Positions 26,182 through 34,080 of a DNA stretch of 55,837 bases are shown here, piece after piece. The stretch is from Marinifaba aquimaris (GTDB lineage: Bacteria; Pseudomonadota; Gammaproteobacteria; Enterobacterales; Alteromonadaceae): contig NZ_JABULX010000028.1 in assembly GCF_013328345.1 (NCBI RefSeq), positions 1-55,837 on the forward strand, given 5' to 3'. A program made the translations under genes and the position numbers. The notes beneath the pieces were generated by a model that was given only the letters and a program-made list of their open reading frames with translations, was not told the origin of the DNA and made no database searches. The stretch's first letter is position 1. Each line of letters opens with the position of its first letter.

Positions 26182-27390
26182 ATGCGTTGGTCTAAAAAAC
26201 AAGCTATATCACTCACTTTTGCAACGTCGCTACTTGCTTCATTTACTTCAATTGCTAATTCTCATTTACTTGATGAGCCAACAGGTTTAACTCAGCTACC
26301 TTATGAACATGTCATTGAAGTTAAAGGCAGAACATTAATTACCGAGAAAGGGTTAGCTTTTAGTTGGCCAGGGGTTAGCTTAGCAACCACAATCGATGGG
26401 TCTAAGATTGCTGTTACCTTGGATGGGCCAAAAAATTATTTCGATGTCAAAATTGGAAGTACTCAATTTGTGTTAGAAACCAAACCGGGTAAACACACCT
26501 ATTTATTGGCTGATAATTTATCGAATCACCCACACAAGGTCATTTTAACTAAACGTAATGAAGATCACTTCCAGCCCAGTTATTTAGTTTCTTGGCATTC
26601 CGATAAACAAAACAGCAGTAATGCATCATCAAATACCCAATCCAGTACTTCAGCTGATTATTTTTATCAAATTAAACAAAGTGATAAAGCACGTATTCAG
26701 TTTTTTACTGATAGCCATGGCGCAGGCTATGGTAATGAATCACCTACACGAGAATGCTCCCAAGACGAAATTCGTCAATATACCAATCATTTAAAAGCCT
26801 ACCCTAGCCTCGTCGCCAAACACTTTGATGCTGATAATTACAGTCAATCTTATTCAGGCGCAGGCATTGTCCGTAACTGGGGCGGTCATGGGCAAAAACA
26901 CAGTTTTTTATCTTTTAGTGACTCAGTATTACTGGGTACTGAAGTGGTTGATAACCCAACCATCAAGGAAAAATGGCAGTGGTCTTATGCAAATGATAAA
27001 GCAAGCCTAATCGTCATTGAGCTTGGGCACAACGATTTTACTACAGCATTAAGACAACACGTTGAGCATGAAAAGTGGTCCAACCTAACGGCACTAAAGC
27101 AGGACTATATTCAAACGGCAAAAAGTTGGATACAAAATTTAGCAAGTGTTTACGGAAAAGAAACCCCTTTTGTAATGATGTCTACTCGTTTATACCCTGA
27201 AGATCACTTAACGCCACTTAACCAACAAATTGTTAGTGAGCTACATGAACAAGGTATTGCCATTTCTTATCTAAATTATGCCAGTGCCGTCACTGGGCAA
27301 AGCTGCCAATGGCATCCAAGTGCGAAAGAGCACCAAGCAATTTCAGCATTACTAATTGAGCATATTGAAAATAGAAAAATAAATTTATAA
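26182..27390 (+). CDS. Secreted SGNH/GDSL esterase, carbohydrate esterase family 2-like
   Basis: The protein is 402 residues with a Sec signal peptide (basic start, hydrophobic core at 8-24, likely cleavage after the Ala-Asn-Ser region). Residues about 40-140 form a beta-rich jelly-roll-like domain and about 170-400 an SGNH hydrolase domain, the arrangement of CE2 acetyl-xylan esterases. Candidate catalytic residues are Ser178 in FTDSHGAGYG and His378 in CQWHPS. Asn284 in the GHND block may help form the oxyanion hole. The first block reads TDS where GDS is usual. A Ser/Asn-rich linker lies at 142-158. The likely role is deacetylating plant or algal polysaccharides in the periplasm or outside the cell. 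The ribosome binding site AGGA lies nine bases before the ATG. I am sure of the fold; the substrate is inferred. Confidence 0.85.
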   Translation: MRWSKKQAISLTFATSLLASFTSIANSHLLDEPTGLTQLPYEHVIEVKGRTLITEKGLAFSWPGVSLATTIDGSKIAVTLDGPKNYFDVKIGSTQFVLETKPGKHTYLLADNLSNHPHKVILTKRNEDHFQPSYLVSWHSDKQNSSNASSNTQSSTSADYFYQIKQSDKARIQFFTDSHGAGYGNESPTRECSQDEIRQYTNHLKAYPSLVAKHFDADNYSQSYSGAGIVRNWGGHGQKHSFLSFSDSVLLGTEVVDNPTIKEKWQWSYANDKASLIVIELGHNDFTTALRQHVEHEKWSNLTALKQDYIQTAKSWIQNLASVYGKETPFVMMSTRLYPEDHLTPLNQQIVSELHEQGIAISYLNYASAVTGQSCQWHPSAKEHQAISALLIEHIENRKINL

Positions 27391-27450
27391 AAATAAAATC
27401 ATTAAAAACAATAACCTAATATTTTATTTTTAGTTTTTTATATTTTTTCT

Positions 27451-27479
27451 CTTGAAAAATTAAAGTGCGTTCTTATCTA
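27451..27479 (+). promoter_or_regulatory. Sigma32-like heat-shock promoter
   Basis: A perfect CTTGAAA -35 lies at 27451-27457. After a 13-base spacer, TCTTATCTA (27471-27479) resembles the sigma32 -10 CCCCATnTA at the A, T, T, A and one C positions. It sits about 155 bp before the small heat-shock protein start, which leaves a long leader. Confidence 0.6.
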
Positions 27480-27608
27480 TTAGTTATCGTTGCTAGAGAC
27501 GCTAGGACGATAAAACGCCTGTCTAAGATTAGAAGGCACTTTATAAACTTTTTAGTTTTTATTCGCTACTAAAGACCTGTCGAAATCGAAGGTTGAGCAA
27601 TAAAAGCT

Positions 27609-27631
27609 CATATTGCTAAAAATAGGATATG
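27609..27631 (+). promoter_or_regulatory. ROSE-type RNA thermometer hairpin masking the ibpA ribosome binding site
   Basis: CATATTGCT (27609-27617) pairs with AGGATATG (27624-27631) around the loop AAAAAT. There are eight pairs including one U-G, with G27615 left as a bulge. The TTGCT opposite AGGA with a bulged or mispaired G is the hallmark of ROSE elements in leaders of small heat-shock genes. In those, heat opens the stem and frees the Shine-Dalgarno. The AGGA at 27624-27627 lies eight bases before the ATG. The pairing is read directly; the thermosensing role follows from the family. Confidence 0.8.
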
Positions 27632-27635
27632 TATT

Positions 27636-28076
27636 ATGCGTAATTTAGATCTATCTCCACTATACCGTTCATTCATTGGCTTTGATCACTTAGCTAGCAT
27701 GATTGACAATGCAAGCCGTCAAGAAAAATCAAACGGCTACCCTCCATACAACATTGAACTTATCAGCGAGAATTTATATCGCGTTTCAATGGCTGTGGCA
27801 GGCTTTACAGAAGAACAACTCGATATCCAAGTTGAAGCAAACAACTTAGTTGTTAAAGGCGTTAAACCTGAAGTTGAAGATAACCGCCAATTTTTACATA
27901 AAGGCATCTCTGAGCGTAACTTTGAACGTAAGTTCCAATTGGGTGACCACGTAAAAGTCAACTCAGCAGCGCTAGAGAACGGTTTATTACATATTGAGTT
28001 AGAGCGCGAAGTACCTGAAGCACTTAAACCTCGCTCTATCAAAATCAGTTCAGGGCAAAAACAAATAGAAGGTTAA
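27636..28076 (+). CDS. ibpA: Small heat-shock protein (Hsp20/IbpA family)
   Basis: The protein is 146 residues, matching IbpA/IbpB size. The N-terminus (LSPLYRSFIGFDHL) is the class-typical oligomerisation arm. An alpha-crystallin domain covers about 37-128, with the YPPYNIE start, the AVAGFTEEQLDI strand and the ENGLLHIELERE end. A short C-terminal tail carries the RSIKI stretch, the I-x-I type anchor. It is an ATP-independent holdase that binds unfolding proteins in the cytoplasm. It is expressed alone, with a sigma32-like promoter, a ROSE thermometer in its leader and a strong terminator after it. That predicts both transcriptional and translational heat control. Confidence 0.93.
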   Translation: MRNLDLSPLYRSFIGFDHLASMIDNASRQEKSNGYPPYNIELISENLYRVSMAVAGFTEEQLDIQVEANNLVVKGVKPEVEDNRQFLHKGISERNFERKFQLGDHVKVNSAALENGLLHIELEREVPEALKPRSIKISSGQKQIEG

Positions 28077-28110
28077 ACTTCGCGCCCCCTTATTATTGAT
28101 TGCACTTAAA

Positions 28111-28137
28111 ACCGAGCCCTTTGGCTCGGTTTTTTGT
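28111..28137 (+). terminator. Rho-independent terminator after ibpA
   Basis: ACCGAGCC (28111-28118) pairs perfectly with GGCTCGGT (28123-28130) around a CTTT loop. A run of T from 28131 follows. It is on the plus strand, 35 bp after the ibpA stop. Confidence 0.9.
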
Positions 28138-28177
28138 TTTGTGTTAAAGTGCGCAAAAAATTTCACTGAGTTTGAAC

Positions 28178-29614
28178 ATGGCTGACGCCTATATTCCACA
28201 ACATTTTGTTGACTTTATTCGCCCTCATGTACCCGAGCACCTTTGCCTTGAAGACTTTTTAGCATATTGTCAAAAGCCTTTAAGAAAAAGCATCAGAGTC
28301 AATACCTTAAAAATATCAATAGCCGATTTTAAAGCACTTGCAGCCAAACGAGATTGGACACTATCGCCTATACCATGGTGTGAATCTGGTTTTTGGTTAA
28401 CGCGTTATAATGAACAAGAAGCTGAAATATCGCTGGGTAATACCTTCGAACACCTCACTGGTTTGTTTTATATCCAAGAAGCGAGTTCAATGTTACCGCC
28501 ACAAGCCTTACTCAAGGATAACTCCAATATTGAAACGGCACTAGATGTCGCATCCGCACCCGGGTCTAAAACAACACAGCTAGCGGCGTTGATGAAGAAC
28601 CAAGGCCTGTTAGTTGCTAATGAGTTTTCGAGTTCACGAACAAAGGTATTGGCAGCCAACATTCAACGTTGTGGGGTCACCAATACTGCCATTACTCATA
28701 TGGATGGGCGAATGTTCAAACATCTAACTGAGACATTTGACAGTATTTTGCTTGATGCCCCCTGCTCGGGTGAAGGCACAATCAGAAAAGATCCTGATTC
28801 AATGAAGAACTGGACTGAAGTATCGGTTCACGCTATTGCTGAGACTCAAATTGATCTGTTGATATCAGCCTTTCATGCGCTAAAGGTTGGTGGCGAGCTC
28901 ATTTATTCTACGTGTACGTTAAATCCATTTGAAAACCAAGCTATCTGCACGAAACTAAAAGCAACCTTTGAAGATGCAGTAGAGTTTATACCGCTTGGGG
29001 ATTTATTTGATGGTGCTGAAAACTGCTTAACTGAACAAGGCTTTTTACACGTATGGCCACAAATCTATGACTCAGAAGGCTTTTTTGTCGCTAAAATCAA
29101 AAAACGCTCATCCGTCGAGCAAACAGAAGCCAATCCATTTAAAAAGCTAGGTAAGTTCCCTTACCAAGCACTTCCGAATAAAGACGCCAAAGCGTTTTTA
29201 TCGTTTATTAATAGCCAATTTGGCTTCGATTATTTCAATAGCGATGAGCTTTATACGCGTAATCAAGAAATTTGGTATTTTCCTTCTGGAATCGAGCCAA
29301 TTGCGGCAAAAATAAAATTAAACCGTTCTGGTGTTAAATTAGCTGAAATACACAAAAAAGGGTTTAAGCTTGATCATCAATTTGCTCTTGCTTTTGGCCG
29401 CCATTTCAAAAAACAAATACAAATTTTAACTGAATCGGATGCTCAGCAATATTTGATGGGGCAAGATTTAAGACCAGAAACAGTTGAAATAGACAAAGGA
29501 GAAGCCGTTGTCTGTTACCAAAATCAAGTATTGGGATTTGTTAAAAATCTAGGGAATAGGCTTAAAAATCAACTATCTAGAGATTTAGTAAAAGATGGGT
29601 TATATAAATTTTAA
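28178..29614 (+). CDS. rsmF: 16S rRNA (cytosine-5) methyltransferase RsmF
   Basis: The protein is 478 residues from the ATG at 28178, chosen over the TTG six bases earlier because CTGAG lies at normal distance. It carries the SAM-binding loop DVASAPGSKTTQLA (about 123-136) and the two catalytic cysteines of the RsmB/RsmF (NOL1/NOP2/Sun) m5C enzymes: Cys196 in DAPCSGEGTIRKDPD and Cys246 in STCTLNPFENQ. The C-terminal about 190 residues match the RsmF extension with a PUA-like domain. In E. coli RsmF methylates C1407 of 16S rRNA. It is a stand-alone gene between two terminators. Confidence 0.93.
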   Translation: MADAYIPQHFVDFIRPHVPEHLCLEDFLAYCQKPLRKSIRVNTLKISIADFKALAAKRDWTLSPIPWCESGFWLTRYNEQEAEISLGNTFEHLTGLFYIQEASSMLPPQALLKDNSNIETALDVASAPGSKTTQLAALMKNQGLLVANEFSSSRTKVLAANIQRCGVTNTAITHMDGRMFKHLTETFDSILLDAPCSGEGTIRKDPDSMKNWTEVSVHAIAETQIDLLISAFHALKVGGELIYSTCTLNPFENQAICTKLKATFEDAVEFIPLGDLFDGAENCLTEQGFLHVWPQIYDSEGFFVAKIKKRSSVEQTEANPFKKLGKFPYQALPNKDAKAFLSFINSQFGFDYFNSDELYTRNQEIWYFPSGIEPIAAKIKLNRSGVKLAEIHKKGFKLDHQFALAFGRHFKKQIQILTESDAQQYLMGQDLRPETVEIDKGEAVVCYQNQVLGFVKNLGNRLKNQLSRDLVKDGLYKF

Positions 29615-29917
29615 TTTATATAACCTTTTATACTAAAGAGTTTAGCAATTAACCTGTAACTATATTTATTTCTCAAAAGCTAATACACAACAATGACTTA
29701 TCAAAACTGACCAAGGTTCGTTAACCAGCTTGGCTTTAGTTGTAATAGTTTGCAATAAATTAACGGGTAACCGCTTGTTAAATCACCTTTATTTTCACAA
29801 TGACTCGACTAATATTTAATCACTTAATCAAGTTTACTTAAGTTTTGTTAGCGCAAAAGGCTCACCCCATGAGCCACACCCCTAGCCCGAACAACGGAAA
29901 AGCTGTTCGGGTTTTTT
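29615..29917. other. Intergenic region, possible small RNA ending at a double hairpin
   Basis: No gene was found. The last part holds two consecutive hairpins on the plus strand, GGCTCA/TGAGCC (29859-29875, loop CCCCA) and the terminator at 29886-29911, then eight T. That terminator is 270 bp from the rsmF stop, further than expected for a simple gene end, so a small RNA may end here. I see no convincing promoter. Confidence 0.4.
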
Positions 29918-29919
29918 TT
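29886..29919 (+). terminator. Rho-independent terminator
   Basis: CCCGAACA (29886-29893) pairs with TGTTCGGG (29904-29911) and is followed by T8 (29912-29919). The U-tract orients it to the plus strand. It ends an rsmF read-through transcript or an independent small RNA. Confidence 0.85.
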
Positions 29920-30790
29920 ATCCTTTTTTAGGGCTTATTGATGGCCAGTCGAGCGTCTTTTGATGATAAAAGCCTGACTCTTGATAAGCACGATTAATAG
30001 TATCGGCTTCAAGTAATTCAGCTATACCTTGTCTTAATGCTTTGAATACAGCTTCGCCCTTTGGATGCTGTTTAGACACAATCCAATGTCTTGAACCATA
30101 TAATGCCACCTTGACATTTGGGATCGGGATCAGCGTGTGATCGCCAACCGTTAACGACATATCAGGTGTTGATTGAAAAGGTGCTAACGTAAAATCAGCT
30201 TTTCCCGTAGCTACATATTCAACCATTTTCGGCCAAGTCTGCACATCTATGACTTGATGCATCTTCATACGTTTTAACGTTCGCCAATCAATTACCCAAC
30301 TTCGACTCGATACAGCGGTGAGTTGAGTTAAACTAGCGTAGTCATTACTGCCCAATGCGATAGTATTTGCTTTTCGAGTATAAGCGCCAACGTTAAATTC
30401 ACCGGGTTTAACTAGGTTTTGTGAGATATACAATTGTTCTGGATATCGGCTCGCGTCGGCACCCCAAAGCGGTGATCCTCTGATAACAGCAACCGCAGCG
30501 GTGACAAGTTGTAGTGAGTGGTCATAACCTTGTACTACTTTAAAATCGAGCTTTTGCTTCAAACCGCCTATGGATAAAGCTTGTTGCATGAGAATGATTT
30601 CAGCGACATCTCGTCTTGAATAGTCGCCAGAAAAGTCTTTGATGGTAAGTGGATCTCGACCAGATAGAAAAGATTGATAATCGTGTTGAACATCAACATC
30701 TATCGTGGCAAGTAAAACTTCTTCAGCTTTAGCAGTAAAACTGAATGCTAAAGTAAAGAATAGAATGAATAAGCCTTTTATTGTTTTCAT
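29918..30790 (-). CDS. Periplasmic solute-binding-like protein (SBP family 3 type)
   Basis: The protein is 290 residues from the ATG at 30790; the longer frame begins with a GTG lacking a ribosome binding site. It has a clear signal peptide (MKTIKGLFILFFTLAFSFTAKA) cleaved around residue 22. The rest has the alternating alpha/beta pattern of type II periplasmic binding proteins, with a late hinge segment around GKADFTLAPF. No transporter genes lie beside it, so it may be an orphan binding or sensor-type protein. The ligand is unknown. It follows anmK with a 31-bp gap and is probably the last gene of that transcript. Confidence 0.6.
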   Translation of the reverse strand: MKTIKGLFILFFTLAFSFTAKAEEVLLATIDVDVQHDYQSFLSGRDPLTIKDFSGDYSRRDVAEIILMQQALSIGGLKQKLDFKVVQGYDHSLQLVTAAVAVIRGSPLWGADASRYPEQLYISQNLVKPGEFNVGAYTRKANTIALGSNDYASLTQLTAVSSRSWVIDWRTLKRMKMHQVIDVQTWPKMVEYVATGKADFTLAPFQSTPDMSLTVGDHTLIPIPNVKVALYGSRHWIVSKQHPKGEAVFKALRQGIAELLEADTINRAYQESGFYHQKTLDWPSISPKKG

Positions 30791-30821
30791 TATTATTGGC
30801 ACATACTACTACAGTGTTAAC

Positions 30822-31946
30822 TTAAATATTACATTTTGTTAACTGACCTGCAATCCCTTCGGCCTTTGCTCCTGTAACTTTTTTCAATTTTAACGGCTGA
30901 TTGCTAATATTTTGAGCAGCAAACCAAGCAAATGCCATCGCTTCAATATAGTCTGCGTCAAAATCTAACATGTCGCTAATGATCAGATTAGCCGTTAATG
31001 CTTCCTTTAATTGATTAACCAAGCTTCGATTATGAGCGCCTCCACCACAAACAATCACATCTGATACATTATGTTGCTGAATTTGCTCACTGATGGTTAA
31101 TACGGTAAATGCTAACAGAGTTGCCTGTACATCTTCTATCTCAATATGATTAAATTTTGAGATATTTTTGGCAATGAACTGGGCATTAAATAGTTCCCGC
31201 CCTGTACTTTTCGGGTAACCAAGCGATAAATAAGGCGTTTGTAATAATCCAGCTAATAATTCTTGATTCACCTTACCAGAGTCAGCCCAGCGGCCATTAT
31301 CATCATACTTTTGATTGCGTTGTTGTTGTATCCAGCAATCCATCAGTACATTGCCTGGCCCAGTATCATAGCCAAAGTCTTTACCTTCTTTTTTTAATAA
31401 ACTGATATTTGCAATACCACCTATATTCAAAATAGCCACATCACCTGTAGCTATCGCTAAGTATTCTCGGAATAACTCTCTATGAAAAACCGGTACTAGG
31501 GGAGCGCCCTGGCCACCTAGCGCCATATCCATCGCTCTAAAATTACTGACTACATCAATATTTGTTTGAGCCGCTAACACACTGGCACTACCTAGTTGCA
31601 TACTGAAAGGATACTGTCCATTTGGATGATGAAAAACAGTTTGTCCATGACACCCAATTGCCTTAATTTGATTTGGTGATAGGTTTTGTTGTTTCAAAAA
31701 TTGATTGACTGCGTCGGAATAACTCAGACCTAACTTGTGATCGATTTCCCCTAGTTTTTCCAAGTTACTCGATAATTTTTGGCACAGCTTAATCAAATCA
31801 CTTCGAAGGTCTTCATCAAAATCAAAGCTAGCATTAGCAATACTCTCAAATGTCGAAGGTGTATCTCTTTTCATCGAGATAAGGGCTATATCAATACCGT
31901 CTAGGCTGGTGCCAGACATAATCCCTACATATAAATCTTGTTCCAT
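30822..31946 (-). CDS. anmK: Anhydro-N-acetylmuramic acid kinase
   Basis: The protein is 374 residues, the standard AnmK length. The phosphate-binding motif MSGTSLDGID lies at 10-19. CHGQTVFHHP lies near residue 100, followed by the conserved LNIGGIANIS and GYDTGPGNVLMD motifs and VCGGGAHN in the second lobe. It phosphorylates and opens 1,6-anhydro-MurNAc during peptidoglycan recycling, giving MurNAc-6-phosphate for MurQ. Its ATG directly abuts the stop of the upstream antiporter gene (zero gap), so the two are translationally coupled. Confidence 0.96.
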   Translation of the reverse strand: MEQDLYVGIMSGTSLDGIDIALISMKRDTPSTFESIANASFDFDEDLRSDLIKLCQKLSSNLEKLGEIDHKLGLSYSDAVNQFLKQQNLSPNQIKAIGCHGQTVFHHPNGQYPFSMQLGSASVLAAQTNIDVVSNFRAMDMALGGQGAPLVPVFHRELFREYLAIATGDVAILNIGGIANISLLKKEGKDFGYDTGPGNVLMDCWIQQQRNQKYDDNGRWADSGKVNQELLAGLLQTPYLSLGYPKSTGRELFNAQFIAKNISKFNHIEIEDVQATLLAFTVLTISEQIQQHNVSDVIVCGGGAHNRSLVNQLKEALTANLIISDMLDFDADYIEAMAFAWFAAQNISNQPLKLKKVTGAKAEGIAGQLTKCNI

Positions 31947-33338
31947 TTATATAAAAAAACCTGTAATTAAATAAAGTACGGTAGTAGTTGCACCCACACT
32001 CAGTGCATAAGGCAATTGCGTTTTGACGTGCTCAAATAAATCGCAGCCAGATGCAACAGATGCCATCAGGGTTGAATCAGACAATGGTGAACAATGATCG
32101 CCAAAAATCCCGCCACCAAGAACCGCAGCTAAAATGAGCTGTGGGGGCAAGCCCATTTCCATCGCGATAGGCATGCCCAGCGGCACTAATAACGCAAATG
32201 TGCCCCAGGACGTCCCTGTTGTAAAGGACATGAGTGCGCCTATTACAAAAATTAAAGCTGGAATAATAAATACGGGTAAGTACGTTGACATAACTGACGC
32301 TAAATAAGCCCCAGTGCCGAGTTGTTTTAAGCTCATGCCAAGTGCTATAGACAAAACTAAGATAATCACTAAAGGCATCAATTCGGCAAAACCTTGGTAC
32401 GTTGTTTTAAGCACTTGTTGTTGTTTAAAACCATTTAATAACATCAATAAAATCACAACGCATAACGCCAGTGCAGTTGCATAAAATATTGCATGAGAGC
32501 CGGAGCCTTTAATTATCTGCCCTTGGCCAGTCCATAACATTACAGTTACCATACCTATAACCAAGGTAATAAGAGGCGCAATAAACATCAGCATTTTTTT
32601 GTTATCACTCACCTTAGGTAGGCTTTGTGATGACTCCTTCAAATTATTGTTTTCTAACCTAACCGGTTTAGTTTTAGTCATCGGCCCAAAGTCTTTATCG
32701 GTGATGATTGAAAACAAAACCATAACTAAAGTAAGAATTGGATAAAAATTTAACGCAATAGCGCCAAGTAATATTTCTAAACTTGTGGGTTCGAATGGGT
32801 AATTTGATAATAAAGCGAGGACATAAGCGCCCCAACCGTTCAAGCACAATAAAATACAAACAGGTGCGCAAGTGCTATCGACAATATAAGCCAGTTTTTC
32901 TCGACTGATGCCAAAGCGATCGAATAACCCTCTAGACAGTACCCCGGTAGTTAACATGCTTAAATTTGATTCGACAAAAACAACAATGCCCACAAAATAG
33001 CTGAGTAAACCAGCTTGACGTTTATTCTTAACAAACCCTTTATCAACAATTGCTTTCACAGTAGCAATAACGCCACCACTGAAGCGCATAAGCGCCATTA
33101 ACGCGCCAATCATCAAACTAAATAATACAATGCGGGTATTCCCTGCACTTTCAAATACTGTAACCACGCGATCTAAGCTATTAGTTATCGATAGCCATAC
33201 GCGACTTGGATCGTCCTGACAAATCAGCAACATTTCAGATGTAACAATTGCCAGTATTAATGCAATGCTCACTTCTTTTCGCCACATCACAACAATAATG
33301 GCGACGATAGGAGGTAATAGGGTTAGAAATTCATTCAT
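31947..33338 (-). CDS. NhaC-family Na+/H+ antiporter
   Basis: The protein is 463 residues from the ATG at 33338 (the frame extends to a TTG at 33350). I see about eleven to twelve hydrophobic segments. The signature GGGIFGDHCSPLSDST lies near residue 415, with TTGTSWGTFALLVPLGMP before it, both typical of NhaC/YuiF-type transporters. It is an inner-membrane protein likely exchanging cations or small organic ions for protons. The start lies four bases after the stop of the P-loop kinase gene, and the stop abuts the anmK start. The exact substrate is unsettled; some relatives carry amino acids. Confidence 0.85.
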   Translation of the reverse strand: MNEFLTLLPPIVAIIVVMWRKEVSIALILAIVTSEMLLICQDDPSRVWLSITNSLDRVVTVFESAGNTRIVLFSLMIGALMALMRFSGGVIATVKAIVDKGFVKNKRQAGLLSYFVGIVVFVESNLSMLTTGVLSRGLFDRFGISREKLAYIVDSTCAPVCILLCLNGWGAYVLALLSNYPFEPTSLEILLGAIALNFYPILTLVMVLFSIITDKDFGPMTKTKPVRLENNNLKESSQSLPKVSDNKKMLMFIAPLITLVIGMVTVMLWTGQGQIIKGSGSHAIFYATALALCVVILLMLLNGFKQQQVLKTTYQGFAELMPLVIILVLSIALGMSLKQLGTGAYLASVMSTYLPVFIIPALIFVIGALMSFTTGTSWGTFALLVPLGMPIAMEMGLPPQLILAAVLGGGIFGDHCSPLSDSTLMASVASGCDLFEHVKTQLPYALSVGATTTVLYLITGFFI

Positions 33339-33342
33339 CGAT

Positions 33343-33735
33343 TCAATCAATTAATATATTTCGCTTTAGCTTTTTTTTCATACTTGCCAAAACATCCGAT
33401 GGTACTTGGTGCGTGTTTTCACCTTGATGACGATTTTCCATCACCATGCAATGAACACGATAATTATATTGTTTAGCTAAATCGTAATAGGGTTTGAGTT
33501 CACGTTCTGTACAACTAGTGTTAGCAATGATGATTAACGGTTCATCAGATTGCATAAAATGTTGGCAGTTGCGCTGACAGTGGTGGTGAGCTTGTTTGAG
33601 TTTGGCAGGATTAAATTGGTATTGGCCATCAACATAAAAATAATGATCGGCACTACAAATTTTACCGCCGAGTAATTCGGCAAACGTAGTTTTACCTGAA
33701 CCAGGTAATCCACGTAATATAATTAAGTTTTTCAT
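33343..33735 (-). CDS. Small P-loop kinase / AAA-type ATP-binding protein
   Basis: The protein is 130 residues. It starts with a hydrophobic strand and the Walker A motif GLPGSGKTT (residues 9-17). A SADHYF segment follows at about 29-34, a possible Asp of the lid/Walker B type seen in polynucleotide-kinase-like proteins. IIIANTSCTEREL comes later, resembling the N4BP2-like family. It is probably a small nucleotide or metabolite kinase of the cytoplasm. It is the first gene of the run to nhaC and anmK and follows ihfA after a hairpin. The substrate is unknown. Confidence 0.7.
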   Translation of the reverse strand: MKNLIILRGLPGSGKTTFAELLGGKICSADHYFYVDGQYQFNPAKLKQAHHHCQRNCQHFMQSDEPLIIIANTSCTERELKPYYDLAKQYNYRVHCMVMENRHQGENTHQVPSDVLASMKKKLKRNILID

Positions 33736-33745
33736 TTACAAAGAT

Positions 33746-33769
33746 AAAGCCAGCTATAAAGCTGGCTTT
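33746..33769 (-). terminator. Hairpin terminator after ihfA
   Basis: AAAGCCAGC (33746-33754) pairs perfectly with GCTGGCTTT (33761-33769) around TATAAA. On the minus strand it is followed by TTTATCTTT-like U-rich sequence. It lies between ihfA and the kinase gene, so it ends the translation-factor transcript, perhaps incompletely. Confidence 0.7.
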
Positions 33770-33775
33770 TTAATC

Positions 33776-34078
33776 TTACTCTTCCTGAGCAGGTGGCGCA
33801 TTCTCGACACGGTTTTTTAATTTTTGACCAGGTCTGAATGTTACAACACGACGGGCAGATATAGGTATATCTTCACCCGTTTTAGGGTTACGCCCCGGTC
33901 GTTCATTCTTGGTCCTTAAATCAAAATTTCCAAAGCCAGATAATTTGACTTGTTCACCATCTTCCAAAGTTTGTCTTATTTCCTCAAAAAAAGCTTCGAC
34001 AATATCCTTAGCGTCTTTTTTGTTTAAACCTAGCTTTAAAAATAAGTGTTCAGCAATTTCAGCCTTGGTTAGAGCCAT
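33776..34078 (-). CDS. ihfA: Integration host factor alpha subunit
   Basis: The protein is 100 residues and closely follows Ihf[14 protein letters not shown] at the start, the [33 protein letters not shown] beta-arm segment with the tip proline region (about 49-80), and the [10 protein letters not shown] end. With IhfB it bends DNA for recombination, replication and promoter architecture. It begins two bases after the pheT stop with GAGAG upstream, the conserved pheST-ihfA arrangement. Confidence 0.97.
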   Translation of the reverse strand: MALTKAEIAEHLFLKLGLNKKDAKDIVEAFFEEIRQTLEDGEQVKLSGFGNFDLRTKNERPGRNPKTGEDIPISARRVVTFRPGQKLKNRVENAPPAQEE

Positions 34079-34080
34079 AG

